Of a DNA stretch of 33,508 nucleotides, positions 1-8,430 are shown one piece after another. The stretch's first letter is position 1. The number at the start of each line of letters is the position of its first letter. A program made the position numbers and the translations under genes. The stretch spans positions 1 to 33,508 of the forward strand of contig CAJXNQ010000020.1 in the NCBI GenBank assembly GCA_913057215.1, in the 5' to 3' direction. The notes under the pieces were generated by a model that was given only the letters and a program-made list of their open reading frames with translations, had not been told where the DNA came from and did not search any database. This stretch comes from an uncultured Gammaproteobacteria bacterium (GTDB lineage: Bacteria; Pseudomonadota; Gammaproteobacteria; Pseudomonadales; Litorivicinaceae).

Positions 1-1
1 A

Positions 2-77
<76 letters not shown>

Positions 78-94
78 ATATAGAAGAGGCGCGT

Positions 95-123
95 ATTAAA
101 CGGAAAATGGTGCCAACTGTCAA
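95..123 (-). promoter_or_regulatory. Sigma-70 promoter of tRNA-Phe
   Basis: On the minus strand there is a perfect -35 TTGACA (123-118), a 17-base spacer, and a -10 TTTAAT (100-95; five of six consensus bases). A GC-rich discriminator (ACGCGCC) follows, as is usual for stringently controlled stable-RNA promoters. Transcription would begin around position 88, about ten bases before the mature tRNA 5' end. The TGA inside the -35 hexamer is also the stop codon of yggX. Confidence 0.8.
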
Positions 124-395
124 CTTGGGTCAGGCGGCACATAGCCTTCGGGTCGCGCATAATCTTCGTTCGCAAAAAACCGCTCCATCTCCTGAGTTAA
201 AAAGGCTCTGGCATCCCTATCCATGAGACTCAATCGGTGCTCGTTGATGAGCATGGTTTGGTTGGCCTGCCATTCCTGCCAAGCCTTTTCTGATATCGAC
301 TGGTAGATTTCCTGCCCGAGCTCACCCGGCAACGGTGGTACTGCGAGTCCTGGAAGTTCTTGTTGGAACTTTTTACAAAAGACCATTCTGCTCAT
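120..395 (-). CDS. yggX: Probable Fe(2+)-trafficking protein YggX
   Basis: A 91-residue cytoplasmic protein of the YggX family, about the usual family length. YggX is linked to iron trafficking and protection of Fe-S clusters against oxidants. The N-terminus MSRMVFCKKF carries the conserved cysteine at residue 7, and the C-terminus (RPEGYVPP) is also typical. I place the start at 395 because AAAGGAG lies seven bases upstream. A further in-frame start upstream would add 26 unrelated residues lying inside mutY. The ribosome site is inside the last codons of mutY and the gap is four bases, so the two are co-translated. Pairing with mutY, an Fe-S DNA glycosylase, is a known conserved arrangement. 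Confidence 0.95.
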   Translation of the reverse strand: MSRMVFCKKFQQELPGLAVPPLPGELGQEIYQSISEKAWQEWQANQTMLINEHRLSLMDRDARAFLTQEMERFFANEDYARPEGYVPPDPS

Positions 396-399
396 TTGG

Positions 400-1416
400 T
401 TACTCCTTTGACAGTAGTTCAGCAATGGGGGCAGGAAGTCCTCCTTGAAATCCCCTGAGATCGATCCACTCAAATTCGGGGGGCGCTAGACCATCAAAGC
501 GATGACGCAGATGGTGCAATCGAACTTTGAAATGACTAAACGCATGCTCTTTGATGTGTACTTCTTCGGAATCTAAAAGATCTGGAAGACTTAATGTGGC
601 CTCGAGGTCCCTGAGGCTCGTGTCGATGGGTGGTGTGTACAATCCGCCCCAAATGCCTTGTGTCGGGCGGCGTCCGAGTAAGATTTGGTTTGCCGAGTTC
701 CTGACTTCAAGCACCACCCAATCCTCGGTTTTGCGCTGCCTTATTCGCTTGGGTTGAGGCAGATCGGCAACGTGATCAGATGTGTAGGCATAACAATCAC
801 TTCGAAACGGACAGCTGTGACATTTGGGGCGCTGCCGCGTGCAGACCAGCGCCCCGAGGTCCATCATCGCTTGGGTGTGAACAGCTGCCTCTTCGCCGTC
901 TGCGGGAGTAAGCTCATCTGCAATATCCCAAAGTTTCCGCTGTTTAACAGAGGTCGTAAGGTCTCCGGCAATCCCAAATATTCGTGAGAATACCCGTCTG
1001 ACATTTCCATCCTGAATCACTCCACGTTGACGAAACCCAAGGGATAAGATCGCGCCAGCCGTGGATCGACCAATTCCTTTGAGCGTCATTAATTCATCGA
1101 GTGAATTGGGGATTTCTCCACCAAACAGATCGCGGACCTGTCGCGCGCCATGGTGAAGATTGCGCGCTCGCGCATAGTAGCCAAGTCCCGCCCAATGCTT
1201 TAAGACCTCATCCTCGCTGGCATTGGCAAGCTGTTCAACATCTGGAAAGCGCTCCATAAATGCATGGTAGTAGGGAATGACCACACGGACCTGCGTCTGT
1301 TGCAGCATGATTTCCGATATCCATGTTGGGTAGGGGCCTTGACGTTGCCATGGGAGATCATGTCGACCATGTCGCAGGTGCCAGTCCCGCAGCCGTCCAG
1401 CAAAGCGTTCAATCAT
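400..1416 (-). CDS. mutY: Adenine DNA glycosylase MutY
   Basis: A 338-residue base-excision repair enzyme that removes adenine mispaired with 8-oxoguanine. The catalytic glutamate is E35 (SEIMLQQTQ). The helix-hairpin-helix LKGIGRSTAG spans about 110-128 and the catalytic aspartate is D136 (IQDGNVRRV). The [4Fe-4S] ligands are C192, C199, C202 and C208, with the standard C-x6-C-x2-C-x5-C spacing. The C-terminal third is the NUDIX-like 8-oxoG recognition domain, including the FSH loop at 293-295. Length matches the family (about 350). The start overlaps the asmA stop as ATGA, and yggX follows four bases after the stop. Confidence 0.97.
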   Translation of the reverse strand: MIERFAGRLRDWHLRHGRHDLPWQRQGPYPTWISEIMLQQTQVRVVIPYYHAFMERFPDVEQLANASEDEVLKHWAGLGYYARARNLHHGARQVRDLFGGEIPNSLDELMTLKGIGRSTAGAILSLGFRQRGVIQDGNVRRVFSRIFGIAGDLTTSVKQRKLWDIADELTPADGEEAAVHTQAMMDLGALVCTRQRPKCHSCPFRSDCYAYTSDHVADLPQPKRIRQRKTEDWVVLEVRNSANQILLGRRPTQGIWGGLYTPPIDTSLRDLEATLSLPDLLDSEEVHIKEHAFSHFKVRLHHLRHRFDGLAPPEFEWIDLRGFQGGLPAPIAELLSKE

Positions 1417-3284
1417 CGGCCGATTAAATCGCGGAGGAGTCCCTCTGCCTGACCGTTAAGTCTGTCTTGGAGTGCTTCGTTCAGACGTTTCTGGACAGCC
1501 CTTTCAGCTTCTTTTTTGACGCGCTCCTCCAAAGCTTGGCCTAAAAACTCGCGGATACGTGTTTCATCCAACCCACAGCCCACATCACCCTGGTTCAATT
1601 GCCCTCTGCACTGGAATGGCAGTTGGAAGCCCCGAACCTCGACAGGTGCCTCGCACAATCCAAGTTGTCCGTCATTGGGGATCAAAATATCACCCTGCAA
1701 ATTGAGGCCAGTGGAGACTACGCTGAACCGACCGGACCCGTTCAGTTTTAAATTGGCGAGTTGGCTTTCGAGGGATTCAATTTGAGCAACACCTTCCTGG
1801 AATTGAAGGCGAATCGATGCGGTGTCTTCAGTTGGCGTCGCGTTGGCGGCAGTCTGGCCTAATGCCTGGCACGTCGCCTCGGCAATATTGAGATCTCCAA
1901 GTCGAGCATTTGTCAGGTTGAGTCGGACAGGCCCCGTCAGCGACGGCGTGATGACATCGACCGTCTGTCCGGCTGTGCGGAGATCAAAGGCGCCAGATAG
2001 GGTTCCGGAGAGCTCCTTCATGGCATCTGTAAGCGGCATGCGATTGATCTCGAGTCCGTCCAGCGTGCCATTGAGATTGGAAATTTGTGGCACCAGCAGA
2101 TGATTGCCGGAGGCCGTCAGGGTCCCGTCAAACACTTCGGTTTGCAGTTTCGATAATGTCAATTCATCGGCCTGTATTCCAACTTCTAATTGGAAGTTAT
2201 TCATCGGAATATCACGGATTGTCAGACGGCCAACCTCCAGTTGGTAGGATCCAGGAAGAAGCAGTGGCTCAGGGGAAGCAGTTGTGTTGGTTTCACCCCC
2301 ACTGGTATGGGCTGATTGCAAATAGTCATCAACTTTGAACTGATCCATTTGGCCACGCAGCTGGATGCTGACTGGGCGGAGATTGATATCCAAGGCGCCG
2401 GCAAAGGTTGTTTGATCAAGGGTGAAGTCCAGTGGGCGCAGTGATATTTGATCCTCAGACAGCTTCAGGTCCGTGTTCACGCGCAGCTGATCAAGCGCAG
2501 TCAATGAGTCAGTTTTCAAGATCGGTAAATTGGCGGACTTGAGCCATTGCCGAGGAGAAAAATCAGACACGCTCAGGGTGCCCTCAGCTGCAGCGCTGCC
2601 TGAAAGTGCGAAGCTTATAAATCCATCAAAGGACGCGTTCAATGAGCGGCTTGCCAGTTCAATATTTTGGGCGGTGAGGCTGTCAAATTGTGTCGTTGGA
2701 GTGATATCTGCACTTAGCTCCACAGGGACCCTGAGCTCGTCTTGCTGAATCATGGTCTCAAATTCGAGTCGACTTGCCGTGTCTGGACTCAGAGTCTCAA
2801 GCGTAATATTCAACTGATGCAACTCAATTTGATTCGGTAATCCCCGAATCAGACCATCAGTCACGGCAATGGAGCGCACCAATACCGGTGGCTGTGCGTT
2901 CACCTGTCCGGATGTATTGTCAGGTGCAACTGGAAATGGCTGGCCAGAGCCGGTAATGACGGGCGCAATCGCGGTCAAGCGATCAATCACCAATGTGTCT
3001 GCGAGAATCGACAACAGCGAGACAGTCGCTTCCAATCGATCTGCAGTCAACTCGCCGTGTGCACTGCTTGCGGAGATCTGCTCGGCGCTGAATCCAAGCC
3101 AGGGATAAAAGCTCCATTCAATAGGCCCATCGATTGTCAGATCGATTTGCTGTGCGGCTGCCGCTTTCGCAATCGTCGGTTTAAGGTCGTTGGGGTCAAG
3201 GACTTGGGTGATGTAGGTCACCGATGCGGCAACCAATACGATCAGTGTGATGCACACGTAAAGTAGGCCTTTCACGAATCGCAT
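1413..3284 (-). CDS. asmA: AsmA family envelope protein
   Basis: A 623-residue protein of the AsmA family, thought to be anchored in the inner membrane and to act in outer-membrane lipid or protein homeostasis. Residues 6-27 form one N-terminal membrane anchor, followed by the typical AsmA_N sequence (LKPTIAKAAAAQQ, then WSFYPWLGF). The rest is a long beta-rich periplasmic region. The C-terminus (about 565-623) is a charged helix rich in E, K, R and Q. An AGAGG ribosome site lies six bases before the ATG. The gene heads the asmA-mutY-yggX unit and is divergent from hisB across 70 bases. Its exact function is inferred from family only. Confidence 0.9.
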   Translation of the reverse strand: MRFVKGLLYVCITLIVLVAASVTYITQVLDPNDLKPTIAKAAAAQQIDLTIDGPIEWSFYPWLGFSAEQISASSAHGELTADRLEATVSLLSILADTLVIDRLTAIAPVITGSGQPFPVAPDNTSGQVNAQPPVLVRSIAVTDGLIRGLPNQIELHQLNITLETLSPDTASRLEFETMIQQDELRVPVELSADITPTTQFDSLTAQNIELASRSLNASFDGFISFALSGSAAAEGTLSVSDFSPRQWLKSANLPILKTDSLTALDQLRVNTDLKLSEDQISLRPLDFTLDQTTFAGALDINLRPVSIQLRGQMDQFKVDDYLQSAHTSGGETNTTASPEPLLLPGSYQLEVGRLTIRDIPMNNFQLEVGIQADELTLSKLQTEVFDGTLTASGNHLLVPQISNLNGTLDGLEINRMPLTDAMKELSGTLSGAFDLRTAGQTVDVITPSLTGPVRLNLTNARLGDLNIAEATCQALGQTAANATPTEDTASIRLQFQEGVAQIESLESQLANLKLNGSGRFSVVSTGLNLQGDILIPNDGQLGLCEAPVEVRGFQLPFQCRGQLNQGDVGCGLDETRIREFLGQALEERVKKEAERAVQKRLNEALQDRLNGQAEGLLRDLIGR

Positions 3285-3295
3285 ACGAACCTCTG

Positions 3296-3324
3296 TCGTC
3301 AGTGAGTGTCTCTACCGGTATACT
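3296..3324 (+). promoter_or_regulatory. Sigma-70 promoter of hisBHAF
   Basis: The -35 element is TCGTCA (3296-3301; four of six), followed by a 17-base spacer and a -10 TATACT (3319-3324; five of six). Predicted transcription start is about 3331, giving a leader of roughly 24 bases to the hisB ATG. There is no room for a his-type leader peptide and attenuator, so attenuation control as in enteric his operons is unlikely here. On the opposite strand the same bases read TAGTAT, a possible -10 for asmA. Confidence 0.55.
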
Positions 3325-3354
3325 ACGGCGTTTATGAAGGCTTAAGGAACAGCC

Positions 3355-3948
3355 ATGTCTGATCGCACCGCAGTCGTACAACGTAACACGCTCGAGACCC
3401 AGATACAGGTTGAACTCAACCTCGATGGGACGGGTCAATCGACTTTCAAGACCGGGATTCCGTTTTTCGAGCACATGCTTGATCAGGTTGCACGTCATGG
3501 ATTGGTGGATCTTCGAATCGATGCGACGGGTGATTTGGACATCGATGATCATCATACCGTCGAGGATGTTGGTATTACCCTAGGACAGGCTTTTGCCGAA
3601 GCCTGTGGCGATAAAAAGGGGATGACCCGTTATGGGCACAGTTATGTCCCACTCGATGAAGCACTCAGTCGCGTTGTTATTGATTTCTCAGGACGGCCTG
3701 GTTTGTTTTATCAGGTGCCGTTCACTCGGGCTGTGGTGGGTGGCTTTGATGTGGATCTGTTTCGGGAGTTTTTCCAAGGATTCGTCAATCATGCTCAGGT
3801 CACCCTCCACATCGACAATTTGAAGGGTGAAAACACGCACCACCAAATCGAGACCGTGTTCAAAGCCTTCGGTCGGGCGCTGCGGATGGCGATTACTCCT
3901 GATGCCCGTATGGGGCAGATGATTCCCTCGACCAAAGGGTCGCTTTAA
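3355..3948 (+). CDS. hisB: Imidazoleglycerol-phosphate dehydratase
   Basis: A 197-residue cytoplasmic enzyme that dehydrates imidazole glycerol phosphate to imidazole acetol phosphate in histidine synthesis. The family signatures are present: [13 protein letters not shown], the metal-binding [10 protein letters not shown], and a second histidine-rich segment near the C-terminus (ENTHHQIE). The length is that of the monofunctional enzyme; the phosphatase half found fused in E. coli HisB is absent. An AAGGA ribosome site precedes the ATG. The stop overlaps the hisH start (TAATG). Confidence 0.97.
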   Translation: MSDRTAVVQRNTLETQIQVELNLDGTGQSTFKTGIPFFEHMLDQVARHGLVDLRIDATGDLDIDDHHTVEDVGITLGQAFAEACGDKKGMTRYGHSYVPLDEALSRVVIDFSGRPGLFYQVPFTRAVVGGFDVDLFREFFQGFVNHAQVTLHIDNLKGENTHHQIETVFKAFGRALRMAITPDARMGQMIPSTKGSL

Positions 3949-4589
3949 TGCCGCAGCAGGTCGCCGTCATTGATTACGGCTCCGGAAATCTGCACAGCGT
4001 TGCCAAAGCCATCGAACACAACAACGCGGTCGATGTGGTTGTGACCGGTGATCCAGAGCGGATTCGTCGCGCCGATCGCGTCGTGCTGCCCGGTGTGGGT
4101 GCAATGGGCGATTGTTTAGAGGGCCTGAAAGCACGTGGACTGGATCAACTGATTGACGAATTGGTTGGGCAAAAGCCGCTGATGGGGGTCTGCGTGGGGA
4201 TGCAGATCCTTGCGAAGTCTGGTGAGGAAAGCGCCGGTGTCGAGGCGCTTGGAGTATTTCCGGGCCGGGTCACGCGATTTCCCCGTGAGATGACGGATGC
4301 AGCCGGACTTCCATATAAAGTTCCACACATGGGCTGGAACCAAGTGATGCAGAGAGCGCATCCGATGTGGTCTTCGATTCCGGATGCAACGCGCTTTTAC
4401 TTCGTTCATAGCTATCGCTACGCGGTGACCTCCAGTGAACAGGTCGTCGGGGTATGTGATTATGGTGAACACTTTGCAGCTGCACTGGCGCGAGAGGGTG
4501 TATTTGCGGTGCAATTTCACCCTGAAAAATCACATGACATGGGCCTTATGCTCTATCGCAACTTCTTAACTTGGGACGGCACATGCTGA
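3948..4589 (+). CDS. hisH: Imidazole glycerol phosphate synthase, glutaminase subunit
   Basis: A 213-residue class-I glutamine amidotransferase that supplies ammonia to HisF. The triad is visible: C82 in GVCVGMQ, then H191 and E193 in FHPEKS. The oxyanion-strand sequence PGVGAMG (about 48-54) is typical of HisH. Its ATG shares one base with the hisB stop and its 3' end overlaps hisA by seven bases, so the four his genes are translationally coupled. Confidence 0.97.
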   Translation: MPQQVAVIDYGSGNLHSVAKAIEHNNAVDVVVTGDPERIRRADRVVLPGVGAMGDCLEGLKARGLDQLIDELVGQKPLMGVCVGMQILAKSGEESAGVEALGVFPGRVTRFPREMTDAAGLPYKVPHMGWNQVMQRAHPMWSSIPDATRFYFVHSYRYAVTSSEQVVGVCDYGEHFAAALAREGVFAVQFHPEKSHDMGLMLYRNFLTWDGTC

Positions 4590-5317
4590 TTATTCCTGCA
4601 ATTGATCTCAAACTCGGTGCGTGTGTTCGATTACGACAAGGTGACATGGATCAGTCCACGGTGTACTCCGATGATCCAGTCGCGACAGCCTCACAGTGGG
4701 TCGATGCGGGCTGTCAGCGTTTGCATGTGGTCGATCTGGATGGAGCCTTCGCTGGAAAGCCTGAAAATAAAGATGCGGTCTCTGGCATCGTTGCAGCGCA
4801 TCCGGATCTTCCCGTGCAGTTGGGCGGTGGAGTTCGAGATCTTGCAACCGTCGAAGCCTATCTTGATCTGGGTCTTCGCTGGGTGATCATTGGCACTCAG
4901 GCCGTCAAAGAGCCTGCGTTTGTCAGTGAAGCATGCCGTTTGTTTCCCGATCAGATCATTGTCGGTGTCGACGCTAAAGACGGATGGGTCGCGACTGAGG
5001 GGTGGGCTCAAGCGAGTACTGTCTCCGCAACTGAGGTGGTGAAGCGATTTGCAGGCGACGGTGTGTCGTCCGTTGTCTACACCGATATCGGGCGTGACGG
5101 GATGTTGAGTGGCGTAAATATTGAGGCCACTGCAGCCTTAGCTCGTGATACCGGCTGTCCAGTGATTGCCTCTGGTGGTCTTAAAGGCATGGATGATGTC
5201 CATGCGCTTCTTCAAGTCGAGCAGGATGGCGTTATTGGTGGGATCACTGGACGGGCTATTTATGAAGGCACCTTAGATCTCGCAGCTGCCATATCACTGA
5301 CGAAGGCACCTCGATGA
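4583..5317 (+). CDS. hisA: ProFAR isomerase
   Basis: A 244-residue (beta/alpha)8-barrel enzyme that performs the Amadori rearrangement of ProFAR to PRFAR. Catalytic D8 (IPAIDLK) and D130 (VGVDAKDG) are both present. The phosphate-binding loops GGGVRD and ASGGLKG lie in the first and second half-barrels. I use the ATG at 4583, which gives MLIIPAID as in the family; a TTG twelve bases upstream is less likely. The start lies within the end of hisH, and the stop overlaps hisF as ATGA. Confidence 0.97.
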   Translation: MLIIPAIDLKLGACVRLRQGDMDQSTVYSDDPVATASQWVDAGCQRLHVVDLDGAFAGKPENKDAVSGIVAAHPDLPVQLGGGVRDLATVEAYLDLGLRWVIIGTQAVKEPAFVSEACRLFPDQIIVGVDAKDGWVATEGWAQASTVSATEVVKRFAGDGVSSVVYTDIGRDGMLSGVNIEATAALARDTGCPVIASGGLKGMDDVHALLQVEQDGVIGGITGRAIYEGTLDLAAAISLTKAPR

Positions 5318-6084
5318 GCTTGGCAAAACGCATCATCCCATGCCTCGATGTGGATCAAGGTCGCGTTGTCAAAGGCGTCCAATTTGAGGATATCCGAGAT
5401 GCGGGTGACCCGGTCGAGGTGAGTCGGCGATATAACCAAGAGGGTGCTGACGAAATCACATTTCTGGATATTACGGCGAGCCATGAAAACCGCGGCACAA
5501 CCTTAGACACGGTCTCTCGGATGGCGAGTGAGGTGTTTATTCCATTGACTGTGGGCGGGGGTGTGCGTTCAACCGACAACATCCGAGATTTACTCTTGGC
5601 GGGTGCCGACAAAGTTTCGATCAATACAGCGGCTGTGTTTGAACCTGAGTTGGTCAAAAGAGCCGCGGACAAATTTGGATCGCAATGCATTGTGGTTGCC
5701 ATCGATGCCAAATCGGTGGGACCAGATCGGTGGGAGGTTTTCACGCACGGGGGCCGCAAATCGACAGGTCTTGATGCCATTGCATGGGCGGACAAGATGG
5801 TCGAATTTGGTGCAGGCGAGATTCTGCTCACCTCCATGGATCGCGATGGAACGCGAGATGGTTTTGATTTGGGGTTGACGCGCGCCATTGCAGACACTGT
5901 AACAGTCCCTGTGATTGCCTCGGGCGGCGTTGGCAATTTACAACACCTGGTGGATGGCGTGATCCAAGGTCACGCCGACGCAGTCTTGGCAGCCAGTATT
6001 TTTCATTTTCAGCAACACACGATCGGTGAAGCCAAACAGGCCATGGCGGATGCCGGGATTGAAATCCGGCAACTCACCGGTTGA
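5314..6084 (+). CDS. hisF: Imidazole glycerol phosphate synthase, cyclase subunit
   Basis: A 256-residue (beta/alpha)8-barrel that uses ammonia from HisH to convert PRFAR to imidazole glycerol phosphate and AICAR. The catalytic aspartates D12 (PCLDVDQG) and D131 (VAIDAKS) are present, shifted by one from E. coli because of an extra N-terminal residue. Phosphate-binding GGGVRS and ASGGVGN are also present. It is the last gene of the hisBHAF unit. Its 3' end overlaps the convergent ctpA by 11 bases, so there is no intergenic terminator. Confidence 0.97.
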   Translation: MSLAKRIIPCLDVDQGRVVKGVQFEDIRDAGDPVEVSRRYNQEGADEITFLDITASHENRGTTLDTVSRMASEVFIPLTVGGGVRSTDNIRDLLLAGADKVSINTAAVFEPELVKRAADKFGSQCIVVAIDAKSVGPDRWEVFTHGGRKSTGLDAIAWADKMVEFGAGEILLTSMDRDGTRDGFDLGLTRAIADTVTVPVIASGGVGNLQHLVDGVIQGHADAVLAASIFHFQQHTIGEAKQAMADAGIEIRQLTG

Positions 6085-7339
6085 GGAGTTGCGCACCTCG
6101 CAACAGGTTGTAGGCATGTAACAGCTGATTATCAGCTGTGAGCCTGTCTTCAAGCGCGTCCATCTCTTCAACCGTCATATTGTTTTCAAGATGCTTGGGA
6201 AGATCCGCCTCGCGCGTTCTTAGATCGGATTCGATCACTGCGTCGCCTTCAGAAACCTGGATGGTCGGTGGAATACCTGTCGCCTGGATGGATCGGCCAC
6301 TTGGCGTGTAATAAAGCGCAGTGGTGAGTTTCAGTGCGTAGTTATTCTCAAGCGAGGCGATGGTTTGTACCGAACCCTTGCCAAATGTGGGCGTTCCAAT
6401 CAAGACTGCACGGTCATGATCTGCGAGTGCCCCGGCGACAATCTCGGCCGCAGATGCAGAGCCGCCATTGATTAAGACCACCATTGGTGGATCGGGCAGC
6501 GCGGTTTCAGCGTTGGCTTCATATTCAATCGTCGCAAACTCATCTCGGCCACGGGTGGAGACGATGAGGCCGTCCGTCAGAAACGCATCAGCCACATCAA
6601 TGGCTGCTGAAAGTACACCGCCTGGATTGTTTCGTAGATCTAAAATGAGTCCGGCCAGCGGCGCCTCAGATTCCAATTGCGTGATTGCTTTGATGAGATC
6701 AGCGCCTGTCCTCGATTGGAACTGTGCGATCCGCAGATACCCAATGTCGTTCGGGAGTCTGTCGTGTTGGACGCTGGTGACTCGAATGATGGCGCGCTCG
6801 AGGTTGACTGTGAGTTCAACGGCGCGGCCATCTTCTTCACGCAAAATGCCAAGCTCGACCGCCTCGCCAATCGGTCCACGGAGCAGTTCAATGGCCTCGC
6901 GAAGTGTGATGTTTCTGACATTTTCACCATCCACTTGCACGATGATGTCTTTCGGTTTGACCCCCGCCCGGGCAGCCGGTGAGTCATCGATTGGTGAAAT
7001 GACCTCAATGAGACCGTTGACAACATCCATCTCAATGCCAATGCCGCCAAAGGAGCCTGATGTGGAATCTCGAAGGTCTGAGACATCGCGGGGCTCGAGA
7101 TACCCTGAGTGTGGATCGAGCTTACTCAGCATGCCATCGATGGCATGATTCAAGAGCGTTTGATCGTCAATTTCTTCCACATATTCAAGCTTGATTTGCT
7201 CATAGACTTCGATAAATGCCTGTAACGCATCGAGCGAGTCCACGTCGGGGACCGACGAGACCGAATCATCTGCATAACTTATTTGAGCACCGCACAGGAG
7301 TGCTGTAGTGAATAACCCCGACATTATCGTTTTTTTCAT
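6074..7339 (-). CDS. ctpA: Carboxy-terminal processing protease (S41)
   Basis: A 421-residue periplasmic serine protease. Residues 1-23 are a signal peptide ([10 protein letters not shown]..., cleavage after SYA). A PDZ domain spans about 97-180. The S41 catalytic core carries the Ser/Lys/Gln set S296 (NGGSASAAE), K321 and Q325 (FGKGSVQ). Relatives act on peptidoglycan-hydrolase turnover. I chose the ATG at 7339 because it gives a clean signal peptide. A GTG at 7354 overlaps envC and adds MAELI. No clear Shine-Dalgarno precedes either start, and the ATG follows the envC stop by two bases, so translation probably depends on coupling. The 3' end overlaps hisF. Confidence 0.93.
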   Translation of the reverse strand: MKKTIMSGLFTTALLCGAQISYADDSVSSVPDVDSLDALQAFIEVYEQIKLEYVEEIDDQTLLNHAIDGMLSKLDPHSGYLEPRDVSDLRDSTSGSFGGIGIEMDVVNGLIEVISPIDDSPAARAGVKPKDIIVQVDGENVRNITLREAIELLRGPIGEAVELGILREEDGRAVELTVNLERAIIRVTSVQHDRLPNDIGYLRIAQFQSRTGADLIKAITQLESEAPLAGLILDLRNNPGGVLSAAIDVADAFLTDGLIVSTRGRDEFATIEYEANAETALPDPPMVVLINGGSASAAEIVAGALADHDRAVLIGTPTFGKGSVQTIASLENNYALKLTTALYYTPSGRSIQATGIPPTIQVSEGDAVIESDLRTREADLPKHLENNMTVEEMDALEDRLTADNQLLHAYNLLRGAQLLNR

Positions 7340-7341
7340 GA

Positions 7342-8430
7342 TCAATTCAGCCACGGTGTTGGATTGATAGGCTTGCCGTTACGCGTGAGTCCAAAATACA
7401 CGCCGGCCACGTCCAGACTACCGGTATTCCCAGTAATCGCAATGGCTTGTCGTGCACTGACTGTTTCGCCGGTTTGAACCAAGACCTCTCGATTGTGCCC
7501 ATAAATCGTGGCATGGCCATCGTTATGTGCAATCACAACCACCAAACCGTATCCAAGCAGATATCCTGCGTACGCCACTTTTCCAGATTGGACAGCGCGC
7601 ACATCACTGTTATCGATGGCACTGATGACCATCCCTTGCCAATCACCAAACCCGTCGTCCCGTGTTTGTCCGAAGCGCCGTATCACTCGCCCTTCGACGG
7701 GCCAGTTCAGACGCCCTTTTAAAGGCGCCAACGAGGCATCTGAGGTGTCAATTTGTAAAGCTGCGATTCGTTTTTCAAGTCCGGCCAAATCGTCAGAAAG
7801 TGCCTGTTTGCGACTCTGCTGTGTCGATAAATCTCGATTAATGCTGGCGAGCAATTGTTTTTGATCTTCAGTTTTTTGGCTCAAAGCCGCCTTGGATTGT
7901 TTTAAGGTATCGAGCGTTTTGGCTGCTGCTTCTGTGTTCTCAGCTTGCTGTGTGAGCAAGTCCTGAAGCGCAGCTTGCTCAGATTTGATGATTTGGGCTT
8001 TGGCCTGACGCGCCTCGAGAACAAATGGCAGGTAGTCACTGTGGGTATCTCCCTCAGCGGGTCGCTCAGGCCGAATGGTTTTTCCAGTGACATAGTAGGC
8101 CACCAGCTCGTCTTGATAGACCTCAATCAAACGCTCAAGTCGGATATTTGTCTCTGAGATCAGCTGTTCAGTGGCATTTCGCGCATCGGTGAGTCGCAAC
8201 AAGGTGCCTTCAGCATCGACGATTTGGCGGGTGAGTGCTTTGGATTCACGATTCAGCCGCTCGATTTCGGTCTCAATCAGTGCAATCCGCTTGGCCCCAA
8301 GTGCGACATTTTCTTGCAGTGTTGCCAGTGCCTTTTCAGTCTGAGCCCGCTCGCGTTCGGCTTCTCGGATAGGATCTGCCTGTGCACTGCCCAACCACAG
8401 GCCGTACATCAGAGCAAGCACACGAAGCAT
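7342..8430 (-). CDS. envC: EnvC-like murein hydrolase activator
   Basis: A 362-residue protein with a signal peptide (1-18, cleaved after AQA), a long coiled coil (about 20-225), and a C-terminal LytM/M23 domain (about 232-362). The LytM domain is degenerate. The usual zinc-ligand segments HxGxD and HxH read WQGMVIS and VYFGL here, so it should not cut peptidoglycan itself. It should instead activate an amidase during division, as E. coli EnvC does. The ATG overlaps the gpmI stop (TGATG) and ctpA follows after two bases. The grouping gpmI-envC-ctpA is common in gammaproteobacteria. Confidence 0.93.
   Translation of the reverse strand: MLRVLALMYGLWLGSAQADPIREAERERAQTEKALATLQENVALGAKRIALIETEIERLNRESKALTRQIVDAEGTLLRLTDARNATEQLISETNIRLERLIEVYQDELVAYYVTGKTIRPERPAEGDTHSDYLPFVLEARQAKAQIIKSEQAALQDLLTQQAENTEAAAKTLDTLKQSKAALSQKTEDQKQLLASINRDLSTQQSRKQALSDDLAGLEKRIAALQIDTSDASLAPLKGRLNWPVEGRVIRRFGQTRDDGFGDWQGMVISAIDNSDVRAVQSGKVAYAGYLLGYGLVVVIAHNDGHATIYGHNREVLVQTGETVSARQAIAITGNTGSLDVAGVYFGLTRNGKPINPTPWLN

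Noticed and set aside
3285-3354. Histidine leader peptide or attenuator before hisB
   Set aside because: The 70-base gap has no run of histidine codons and no paired stem-loops; the predicted leader is only about 24 bases.
5355-5936. 193-codon minus-strand frame opposite hisF
   Set aside because: Antisense to an intact hisF barrel; composition is that of a complement-frame artefact.
6468-7148. Long plus-strand reading frame opposite ctpA
   Set aside because: It is antisense to a clear S41 protease with all catalytic residues, has serine/methionine-rich shadow composition and no ribosome site.
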